A stretch of 64,000 nt of DNA, taken from positions 69,639,935 to 69,703,934 of the forward strand of contig CM077162.1 of NCBI GenBank assembly GCA_039583875.1, in the 5' to 3' direction. This stretch comes from Platanthera guangdongensis. Lineage: Eukaryota > Streptophyta > Magnoliopsida > Asparagales > Orchidaceae. A model generated the notes under the pieces. It had not been told where the DNA came from. It did no database searches and saw only the letters and a list, made by a program, of their open reading frames with translations. Numbering within the stretch: position 1 is the stretch's first letter; every line of letters begins with the position of its first letter. Position numbers and translations under genes: made by a program. Shown piece by piece: positions 55,042 through 64,000 of the stretch.

Positions 55042-57159
55042 ATGGGCAACACAAATCCCTACGCTGATGTCTGCAGCAAGTGCGCCCAGCACTTCACCAA
55101 CTACTGCTTCTTTGAGGGGCATACCAGCGAGGAGGAGTTCGCGGAGTTCGAGACAGAATACGTGCCACCGGACTTCAAGGCACGCCGACCGAGATAGGGG
55201 GAGGCCATCAACACCTTTTACGACGACGAGCTCGCCTTCCCCATTTCTCACTTTGAGGTGGGGTTGCGCCTCCCCCTCTGGCCGGAGGTCTGGCAAATTC
55301 TGAAGTACCACGGCGCGGTGCCCGTGCAGCTGAACTCCAATGCCATCGCCTTGATGGTGGCGTTCGCGAGCTATCTCCGACGAGAGAGGATAGAGTTTAA
55401 CCTGACAGTGTTCAGGAAGCTCTTCTCTTATAAGGAGACGCCGGATGGGGTCGCTTACTTCGGCGGCTCGCTGATAAAAGTTCGCGAGATCGCAAACAAA
55501 CACCACAACTGGATGACCAGGATCGCCTTTATCAAGAGTGACCTCAGCAACATCCCGTACTCGCCGCAGCAGAAAGGCGAGGAGGTCTACCGCCCGCCGG
55601 TTGTATCCGGTAATGATGCCGAGCTCCATAAATACTTCCTCCACAAGGATTTCGAGGTCGCCTTCCGGCGAAGGGGCCTCGACGCGCTTCTCCCCGTCCT
55701 ACCCGGCGAAGGTATTATTCTCCCCACCTTGCCGAGCTCACCCGTTTGCCGAGCTCACCATATTGCTACTGAAATTCTTCTAACTTTTTTCCAAGTTTTT
55801 CCTTGCAGGGGAGCGGTTGATTCCCGCGAACCCGCCGTTTGCGGACCTGGGGTCGCACCCGGACCCCTTGCTCACGAAAAGGTCGCGGCGGCAACCTGCC
55901 GAGATGAGGTGGACCTCTCCCAAACCTCTTCCAGCAAGAGGCAGCCTGAGGATGCGGGGTCGAACCCGCCACACCGCCAGCCATTAGCAAAAAAGATGAA
56001 GAAGGTCGTGCTCACCTCGCGGGGAAAACAACATCAACAACATCAATCCATCCCCAAGTACATAAGCTCAACTGAGACCCCCCCAACGCGTCACCGGAGA
56101 GCCCGCTAAAGGAGACCACCAGCTAAGGCCGGAAGGGCAGCGAGGCTCCTTCTTATGAGGCGGCGATCTCCCCACCTCCTTCGGCGAAGAGGGTGGCTCG
56201 CGAGCGCGGGGCGCTGAAACAACATCCCGTATTCAAATTCGTGGGGCAGTGGAAGGACTCGGCGGGGGAGCCCATGGTGTACTGGGATGAGCTGGCCCTT
56301 CGGGGCTCCATCTCCACTCTGCATCCGTCCTGGCATGACCGCGAGCCCGCCACTGGCCATGCTTATGCCCTCGGCTTCAGCCTCTATGGCCGCGAGGATG
56401 TCGAGGCCTACAAGAACATGACCCTGCGGCAGCTCGGCCATGAGGGTCTACAGGCCCACCTGAGGACCATGGAGCTCCACCACATGCTGACTCGCCGCAG
56501 CTTTTCCCTCAGCAATCAACTCCTAAAAGCTGAGCAGGCTCGCGATGTCGCCAAGGACAAGGTCGCCGACTAGGCGAGGCAGCTCGGCATCGCCGAGGGT
56601 CTCCTCGCCCAGGCCGCCGGCAGGTTGGTATGTGTCAAGCTCTCCTCTTCTCTTTTACTTAGAATATTTTGTGCTGCTGCTAGCCGGATTTTCTCTTCAC
56701 CGGGATGCTAAGGCTGCAGGGGAGCTGCGGGCTCGCAATGCCGAGCAAGAGGAGGAGATTGGCCAGCTGCGCGCCCGCCTTGCCGAGCTGGAGGGGGGAA
56801 CGTGAAGCTGAAAGAGGAGAATCAGCACCTCAACCGCGAGGTCCGCCGCCAGGCGGAGATCTTCTTCCCGGCCAGCGGCTCCGATCCTTCCCTCCCCTAC
56901 AAGAGGTCGCGGATCTTTGGCGAGGCCGATCTCGCCGAGAGGCTGCGAATTAACTCCATCCAGGCCGCACAATGCACCCTCCAGATGATGAAGGATTCTG
57001 GAGTGCTGGTGGAGGGGTGCGAGGAGATCTCGGCCCGGGACCTGATGTCTAGCCTGTTCCCGGCGACGCCGCCCAGCGAGAAGGAAGATAGCTTGGACGT
57101 GATGTTCGGGAAAGGCTTCCAGGATCTGTCAGGCGAGGAGGGGAGGACAGCCAATCTGA

Positions 57160-57203
<44 letters not shown>

Positions 57204-57236
57204 GGGGGGGGGGGGGCGAGGCCTAAATGTATATAA
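55042..57236 (+). pseudogene. Element F antisense ORF 2, 'transposase (putative) gypsy type'-like, probably spliced
   Basis: ATG at 55042 (MGNTNPYADVCSKCAQHF). An in-frame TAG at 55195-55197 is the only break before a long open part with GLRLPLWPEVWQILKYHG, LNSNAIALMVAFA and FRKLFSYKETPDGVAYF (55258-55500), typical of the plant domain named transposase (putative), gypsy type. A likely intron runs from GTATTATT (55711) to TTCCTTGCAG (about 55808). Later blocks, in changed frames, are a conserved WKDSAGEPMVYWDELALRG part (56243-56310), coiled coils (56700-56800 with EEEIGQLRARLAELE) and a C-terminal part from 56802 ending in a poly-G tract. The name reflects database usage; no transposase activity is implied. 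Confidence 0.65.
57161..57216. repeat. Poly-G tract (42 G, T, 13 G)
   Basis: Uninterrupted G from 57161 to 57202, a T, then G from 57204 to 57216, at the 3' end of antisense ORF 2. It could form G-quadruplexes. Its length is likely to be unreliable in the assembly. Confidence 0.9.
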
Positions 57237-57772
57237 CCTGTAGTCTCGCCGAGGCGAGCTCAGCATGTAAATATTGTTACTTAATGAAAGTATATTTTTG
57301 ATACCTTTTGCGCTCATCATAGCAATGTCATTTTACATATATTTTCTCTCTGGATTTCTCTATCGTGCCCTGTTTTCTTGCTCGCTCTTTCCCCAGTGAC
57401 CTCGTGTAGATAGATGCTGCGAGTAGGACTGTTGTTAGGACTCGCCCTTGAGAGAGTATGTTTTGAGTGCTTGCCGAGCTTCAGACGATTCGGGAGCAGG
57501 CTGCTCTCCGCCCTTGTCACGCCACCTTAGCTCGCCCGCGAGCCATCCAGGTTGAACTCAGAAAAAATTCTCTAAGTAAAACAGACAAAGGGGTGAAGTG
57601 GCCTGGCCTAGCTCGCCTTCCTTCAGCAAGGTCTTGAGACCTGGCTCGCCACCCCTTTGCCGATGCCGAGCTGGGTTTGGCGAGTCCAAACTCGCCTGTG
57701 CAGAACCTCTCCCCCTTATTCCTTGGCATTCGAAACTTCTTGGTCTTTACCTGGCGAGTTCAAGGCCGATAC
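57217..57772. other. Spacer between antisense ORF 2 and the tandem array
   Basis: Contains the likely 3' end of antisense ORF 2 (AATAAA-like AATGAAAG near 57281) and unique-looking sequence with GAGCTCGCC words. No credible gene. Confidence 0.5.
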
Positions 57773-59373
57773 CATCGAGTGACTTCCTGCCCTGCCAGCT
57801 AGGTGAGAGTCTGGCAGCGGGATCTGCTCGTGGTCTAAGGATGACACCGAGTGACTTCCTGCCCTGCCAGCTAGGTGAGAGCCTGACAGCGGGATCTGCT
57901 CGGGGTCCACTACCAATACCATCGAGTGACTTCCAGCCTTGCCATCTAGGTGAAAGCCTGTCAGCTAGATCTACTCGAGGCACAAGGATGACAACGAGTG
58001 ACTTCCAGCCCTACCAGGTAGGTAAGAGCCTGACAGCGGGATCTACTCGGGGTCCACTACTACCACTATCGAGTGACTTCAAGCCCTGCCAGCTTGGTGA
58101 GAGCCTGACAGCTGGATCAACTCGAGGCCCAAGGATGACACCGAGTGACTTCCAGCCCTGCCAGCTCGCTGAGAGCCTGACAGCGGGATCTGCTCGGGGT
58201 CCACTACTACCACCATCGAGTGACTTCCAGCCCTGCCAGCTAGGTGAGAGCCTGACAGCGGGATCTTCTTGAGGCCCAAGAATGACACCGAGTGACTTCT
58301 AGCCCTGCCAGCTAAGTGAGAGCCTGATAGCGGGATCTGCTCGGGGTCCACTACTACGACCATCGAGTGACTTCCAGCCCTGCCAGCTAGGTGAGAGCCT
58401 GACAGCGGAATCTGCTCGAGGCCCAAGGATGACACCGAGTGACTTCCAGCCCTGCCAGCTAGGTGAGAGCCTAACAGCGGGATCTTCTCGGGGTCCACTA
58501 CTACCACCATCGAGTGACTTCCAGCCCTGCCTGCTAGGTGAGAGCCTGACAACGGGATCTGCTCGAGGCCTAAGGATGACACCGAGTGACTTCCAGCCCT
58601 GCCAGCTAGGTGAGAGCCTGGCAATGGGATCTGCTCGGGGTCTACTACTACCACCATCGAGTGACTTCCAGCCCTGACAGCTAGGTGAGAGCCTGACAAC
58701 GGGATCTGCTCGTGGCCCAAGGATGACACCGAGTGACTTCCAGCCCTGCCAGCTAGGTGAGAGCCTGACAGCGGGATATGCTCGGGGTCCACTACTACCA
58801 CCATCGAGTGACTTCCAGCCCTGTCAGCTAGGTGAGTGCCTGACATCGGGATCTGCTCGAGGCCCAAGGATGACACTGAGTGACTTCCAGCCCTGCCAGC
58901 TAGGTGAGAGCCTGACAGCGGGATCTGCTCGGGGTCCACTACTACCACCATCGAGTGACTTCCAGCCCTGCCAGCTAGGTGATAGCCTGACAGCAGGATC
59001 TGCTCGAGGCCCAAGGATGACAACGAGTGACTTCCAGCCCTGCCAGCTAGGTGAGAGCCTGACAGCAGGATCTGCTCGGGGTCCACTACAACCACCATGG
59101 AGTGACTTCCACCCCTGCCAACTTGGTGAGAGCCTAACAGCGGGATCTGCTCGAGGCCCAAGGATGACACAGAGTGACTTCCAGCCCTTCCAGCTAGGTG
59201 AGAGCCTGACAGCGGGATCTGCTCGGGGTCCACTGCTACCACCATCGAGTGACTTCCAGCCCTTCCAGCTAGGTGAGAGCCTGAAAGTGGGATCTGCTCG
59301 AGGTCGAAGGATGACACCGAGTGACTTCCTGCCCTGCCAGTTAGGTGAGAGCCTGACAACGAGATCTGCTCGG
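57773..59373. repeat. Tandem repeat array, alternating 75- and 72-bp units (147-bp dimer)
   Basis: About 22 monomers, each starting CGAGTGACTTCCAGCCCTGC, with shared first 50 bases and alternating second parts: TCGGGGTCCACTACTACCAC (75-bp type) and TCGAGGCCCAAGGATGACAC (72-bp type). The dimer is 147 bp and is repeated about 11 times with few changes. Because both monomers are multiples of three, long ORFs stay open on both strands. These encode only the repeat and are not called as genes. 3' regions of Tat elements are known sources of plant satellites. Confidence 0.9.
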
Positions 59374-59467
59374 GGTCCAAACATATTCCATTTCTTTATG
59401 CAAGCTAGGTGTGACAGTATTGAAGCGTTAAAGAATTTTATTAGAATCAAGGTGTCACTTACATGTT

Positions 59468-62400
59468 TCAGGGAAAAAACGTTTTAAGTCGTCACCAATC
59501 CAGGTGAGACTCTGGGTCTCGACCTCCGCATTTTGGAGTCGACAACCTCCTGATTTTAAAGTCTCCTTTACAATAAACGGTCCTTCCCACTAGGGGTTGA
59601 GCTTCCCTACGGATGCCGACCTCCCTGCTGTATCCACCTTCTTTAGTACCAAGTCCCCTTCCAGAAACTGTTTGACTCTGATATGCTTGTCAAAGTACAT
59701 GGCCATTCTCCTTTTCACCTCTTCCCGTCGGATGGCGGAAAGGTCCCTCAGCTCTTCCACCATGTCAAGGGAGAGCCTCAGCTCTTCCTCGTTCTCGGCT
59801 TGCCATTCTTCCCTGCCTTCCCCTGCTACGACAACCCGAGGCGTTTGAATTTCAAATTCCACGGGGAGCACTGCCTTGCACCCATGAGAGAGCTTAAAGT
59901 GGGTCTCTCCTGTAGCTGTGTTAGGGGTGGTTCTTAGAGCCCAGAGAACCGCTGGAAGCTGCTCCACCCAGCTCCCCTTCAAATTATCCACTTTCTTCTT
60001 GAGGAGGTTGACGATGATCTTGTTCGCGGCCTCCACCTGCCCGTTGCTCCTTGGGTGATGGATCGAGGTGAACCTGAGGTCGATCCCGAGCTGCCCGCAG
60101 AAACTGGTAAACTCTGCACTGGCGAACTGAGGCCCATTGTCCGTGACGATGGCCTAGGGCAGCCCATGGCGGCAGATGATCTCCCCCCAGACAAAATTCC
60201 TGATGACTTGGGAAGTCACCTTGGCCAGCGCCTTCACCTCCATCCACTTGGAGAAGTAATCAATCATAACTAGCAGGAACCTTCTCTGCCCACTAGCCTG
60301 GGGGAATGGTCCGGCCAAATCCATCCCCCAAATGGCAAAGGGCCAGGGGGCAGTGATACTTCTGAGCCGTTGAGCTGCTTGTAACTGGAGAGGGGCGAAA
60401 AGCTGGCACTTGTAGCATCTCCTTACGAACTCAGTTGTATCGCGGCCCAGGGTAGGCCAGAAATACCCTTGCCTGATGATCCTCCCCTCCAAGGTCCGAC
60501 TCCCGGAGTGACTCCCACATTCTTCGGAGTGGACCTCTTCCAAGATCCTTTGTACTTCGCCCATGGCCACGCAACGAGCCAACATCCCTGAGAGGGTCTT
60601 CTTGTACAACTGCCCGTCCTGGAGGAGGTAGTACGCTGTTTTGTACCTGAGTTTCTTCCTGTCTACCCCCTCCGGATACTCTCCCGTGGAAAGGAAAGTT
60701 ATAACTGGGTCCATCCATGAAGGCCGCTGATCTATCTCCATAAGCTCTCCTTCTTCGATGGAAGGGCAGAACAGGTCAGTGATGGTACCCCCCACCCGAG
60801 GACCGTGCTTTGCGAGCTGATCGACCTGCTCATTTTTCTCCCGGGGCACGTGCTGGATGGAGAAAGTTTGGAACATGCCGATGACCCCCTTTACCTTGAC
60901 TAAGTACATCCGCAGGGTAGGCTCTCTTGCTTCAAACTCCTCATTGATCTGGGAAGCTACCACCATGGAGTCAGTAAGGACCTCCACGTCCAGCACCCCC
61001 AGCTCCCTGGCTAGGCGCAGCCCTACTATCACGGCCTCATACTCGGCTTAATTGTTGGTGATGGGAAAGTGCACCACCACCGTCTGCTCAATTCTAGTTC
61101 CTTGAGGGCTCTCCAAGATCAACCCCACTCCTAGGGAATGCCTCCCCGAGGTGCAATCCACCTTCACCTTCCAAGGGGTCGGACGAGTGAGCTCTTCCTC
61201 CGCCACCTCGACCACATAATCGGCCAAGAAATCGGCCATCGCTTGAGCTTTGATCGAGAGACGGGGGATGAAGGAAATGTCAAACTCACTCAACTCCACT
61301 GACCACTTGGCCAGCCTACTAGAGTGCTCCACTCCCTCAAAGATGTTGTGGAGAGGATGGTCAGTCACCACCCGGATTGAGTGTGCCTAAAAATAGGGTC
61401 GCAACCTTCAGGCCGAGACGATCAGGGCAAAGGCTAGTTTCTCAAAAATTGGGTACCGGAGCTCGGCCTTCCTCAGTACCTGACTCACGTAGTAAATAGG
61501 GAGCTGCTTTTTCCCCTCTTCCCGAACTAGGACGGAGCTCAGGGCCTCTACCCCGACCCTGAGATACAAAAATAGGTCTTCCCCTTCCTTCGGCCCTTGG
61601 AGCAGCGGAGCCTGAGTCAACTGCATCTTGAGGGCCTGGAATGCCTCCTCGCACTCCTTGGTCCATTCGAACCTTTGTCTGCCCCTTAGTGTTTTGAAGA
61701 AGGGGGAGCACTTTTCCCAACCCGGGAGAGGAACCTACTCAGCCCTGCCAGTTTCCCTGTCAGGCGCTGTACCTCCTTGGTGTTCCATGGCGACCCTAAC
61801 TCCATGATAGCCTTGACCTTGTTAGGATTAGGCTCGACCCCCACAGGGGTAAGCAGGTGCCCCAAGAACTTTCCCCTGCTAGCCCCGAAGACGCATTTTA
61901 AGGGGTTCAACCACATTTTGTACTTGCTCAGGGTAGCAAAGGTCTCCTCTAGGTCTCGGAGATGGGAGTCCACATCTTGGCTCTTGATCATAAGGTCATC
62001 CACATACAGCTCCAGGTTCCTCCCCTTTTGCTCTTTGAAGACCATATCCATCATCTTCTGGTAGGTTGCCCCTGCATTCTTTAGCCCGAAGGGCATCATC
62101 TTATAATAATAGCATCTGTCCCCCGTGATGAACGAGACATCCTTGATGTCCGGGGGGTGCATCCTGATTTGATGATAACCTGAAAAAGCATCTAGAAAAC
62201 TCATTACAGAAAAACCAACGGCTGAGTCAACCAGTGCGTCGATCCGAGGCAAAGGATAACAGTCCTTAGGACAAGCTTTATTAAGTAAAGAGAAATCGAT
62301 ACACATTCGCCACCGGCCATCTCCCTTTTTGACCATGACCACATTGGAGACCCAGCTGGGGTATTGGATCTCGGACACGAAGCCGGCCTCGAGGAGCTTT

Positions 62401-63300
62401 GCCACATCCTCTCTGATGGGCTCTACCAGCTTGTCCGCAGTGGACCTCTTCTTCTATTGGACGGGGTGTGTTCCCGGGTCCAGGTTGAGGCGGTGGCAGG
62501 CCACATCCGCGTCAACCCCCGGCATCTCCGCGGCATTCCATGTGAAGATGTCCACATTCTTTTGGATGCATTCCAACATCCTGCCTTGGTCTTCCGGGGT
62601 CAGCCCTCCGCTGACGAGGACCTTCTCCACCATGCCTCCACGGGTGAGGACCTCCAACTCCACCACTTCCTCTACAGCCTCCAACCTGGAATGCTCCCCC
62701 CATCCTTCAGCATCCCTTTCCTCCGAAACGGGGACCTCCACCTCCACCTCTTCCTCCACGGCCACCACTTCGGCCATCTCCTCCTGATCTCTTCCTGCTG
62801 TCTCCTCCTCTACGCAGCTCTCCACCTCCAGCTTATCCCTGCCAGCTTCCTGCTCAGCCTCCTCCATTCTTCGCCCCATCTCCTCGGTTCCCTCCTGCCA
62901 AGAGATGGAGTTCACGGCGGTGACATAGCATTCCCGCGCCACCTTGGGGTCCCCCCTGACCCTGACTTGAATCCCCTCAACAATGAACTTCAAGCACTGA
63001 TGCAATGATGAGGGGACGCAACGGAAGGTGCTGAGAAGCAGCCTCCCAAAGAAGGCACTGTAGCTGCTGGGGGCATACATAATGACGAACCTGCAGTTTC
63101 TGGACTGCCCCCTAGGGTGACATGGAGGCCGACTCCTTCTTCCACTTCCTTCCTCTCCCTTGAGAACCCGAATAAGGGTCTGTCTGAGGCCAGCACTCTC
63201 TTTGCCTCCACCTTCATCGCGTCAAATGCCTTCTTGAAGATGATGTCGACGGAGCTTCCGTTATAAACGAGGATCCGAGAGACGGTAAAATTCTCGATGG
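59468..63300 (-). pseudogene. pol: Element F pol: PR-RT-RH-aRH-INT
   Basis: Protease region with ILVYNGSSVDII (63280-63240), where the usual catalytic Asp is Tyr, and YAPSSYSAFFGR (63080-63040). RT from 62405 with CIDFSLLNKACPKDCYPLP, FLDAFSGYHQIRM, MPFGLKNAGATYQ and catalytic LYVDDLMIKS. First RNase H (61626-61371) with YYVSQVLRKAELRYP. Second RNase H (61260-60780) with the KVDCTSGRHSLGVG and VEVLTDSMVVASQI blocks. Integrase zinc region CGSHSGSRTL to CYKCQLFAP (60550-60410), core WGMDLAGPFPQ (60340) and ALWALRTTP-type end (59940). Stops at 61386 (TAG), 61048 (TAA) and 60154 (TAG) sit where Gln or Glu codons are expected. Inactive, but gross structure is complete. Confidence 0.9.
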
Positions 63301-64000
63301 CTGCCTTGATGACCGCGCATCACAGAATGGATCCTCATGATCTGGCATGTCGCTTCTGGAGAAGGTGATCCTTTCTTCTGGGGTGGGGGTTTGGGATGTG
63401 GAGGCAACGTTCCGACGGTACATGGTGTGGAGGCTCGCCTTGCAGGAAGCCTCGACCCCCCCCCCCCCCCCCCCCCCCCCCCCGTGGATCACTCTGATCC
63501 CTCCTCGGGTACTAACATCCACCCGATCATCACAACGGTCCTCCTCTGCCCGAGGCTGGACCTCCTCGATCCTTACATCCCGGCGCCCCTTCTGCTGCTG
63601 CTACTGCTCCCTGTTCCCTCTCATTTCAAGGAACTCTGGGCACGTGGCTGTGGCGTGCCTCTCCTCCTGATGGAAGTCGCAATAGGGCAACTCCACCCTA
63701 ACTTCTCTCCTCCTCTGCCTTGCTACTCTCCTCCTCTCCCCCAAGGCTATGGCCATAGCCTCTTCTTGATCGGGGAGTCAGGGCCTCTGGGCCTGCCTCC
63801 AGCCCGGGGGGTGGAGTTGATCTTGCCCCCCTTGATGGCGATCCCTTCCTTGATACCCTCTTTGTGGTCCCTGCCCTAGCCACTCGGGCCTCCAGCCTAG
63901 CCGACGGTCAGGCTCCTGACACCCCCACCTGGGCTGCTGCTGCCCCTGGAGCTGCCTCTGCTCCCTCTGTCGGGGCTCTCCTCTCCTCTCCTCCTGTCCT
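63301..64000 (-). pseudogene. gag: Element F gag, C-terminal part
   Basis: Minus strand holds the Tat-type gag zinc motif CDFHQEERHATATC (63640-63682, C-x2-H-x4-H-x4-C), then Arg/Pro-rich linker, interrupted by a poly-C tract. Most of gag is beyond the window. The reading frame is uncertain because of the homopolymer. Confidence 0.65.
63456..63483. repeat. Poly-C tract (28 C)
   Basis: Uninterrupted C, poly-G on the coding strand of F, in the gag-protease linker, encoding poly-Gly there. Length is probably variable or uncertain. Confidence 0.9.

Larger units (their letters stand above)
52624..64000 (-). mobile_element. Element F: Tat-type Ty3/gypsy retrotransposon with antisense ORFs
   Basis: Minus-strand gypsy element running off the right edge. 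In element order: gag C-terminus (63.6 kb), protease, RT, RNase H, a second RNase H, integrase (to 59468), a 1.6-kb tandem repeat, two antisense genes, and the 3' LTR (52624 to about 53430). The second RNase H after the first, and extra antisense ORFs between integrase and 3' LTR, are known features of the Tat clade (Grande, RIRE2, Retand, Ogre). Inserted in E gag; TSD candidate CTCAG (52619-52623). Confidence 0.87.

Noticed and set aside
58079..59380. A 433-residue repeat protein as a real gene
   Set aside because: The frame is open because the monomers are multiples of three; several other frames are open too, and no start context or domain is seen.

Overview
This window is a stretch of flowering-plant nuclear genome made almost entirely of nested LTR retrotransposons. 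I found no host gene, tRNA, rRNA or CRISPR. The plant signature is clear: Ty1/copia elements of SIRE type with an extra ORF after pol, a Ty3/gypsy chromovirus, a non-autonomous element with an Athila-type primer-binding site, and a Tat-type gypsy element with two RNase H domains and antisense ORFs. The species cannot be told. A 500-N scaffold gap lies at 45798-46297.

Layout, left to right. Element A (SIRE-like copia, minus strand, 1-13002, 3' LTR cut by the window edge) has its gag split by a solo LTR (8817-10316, TSD CACTG). A sits just inside a chromovirus (G, minus) whose LTR at 13130-14939 has a pol 3' end on one side and a primer-binding-site leader on the other. G pol is split by complete element N (15856-22224, TSD GCCAT). 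G gag is split by element B (SIRE-like, minus, 3' LTR 26238-28349), which carries a long env-position ORF and a clean pol. B pol is split by C1 (plus strand, from 34801), and C1 gag is split by C2 (plus strand, from 37959), which runs into the gap. Right of the gap come the plus-oriented LTR X, a minus-strand copia fragment D, a gypsy LTR of 2.6 kb (E) inserted in D, and a Tat element F (minus) inserted in E gag and running off the right edge. F holds a 1.6-kb tandem array of alternating 75/72-bp units. The left-hand nest never closes on the right of the gap.

The most interesting signal is regulatory. LTR families from unrelated lineages carry arrays of short CpG-containing palindromes in U3: GTGTCGACAC in A and B; 8-bp arms TCGTCGA-type around a 7-nt spacer in the C family; TCGAC plus ACACG-GG-CGTGT in E; GTCGACGA in F; an 11-bp-armed GCGCACGACCA palindrome in N; inverted TTGAC pairs in G. 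They lie upstream of the TATA box wherever one is visible. In the SIRE-like elements A, B and C2, the same family-specific motif recurs as a second array between pol and the env-position ORF. There it is followed by a TATA box and, about 100 bp later, the ORF start. This looks like an internal copy of the LTR promoter driving the extra gene. Exact motif words are also shared across copia and gypsy elements.

Most coding regions are decayed by stops and frameshifts. The cleanest are B pol (uninterrupted after its truncation), B's env-position ORF (one frame, two TAG stops) and the N gag-like ORF.
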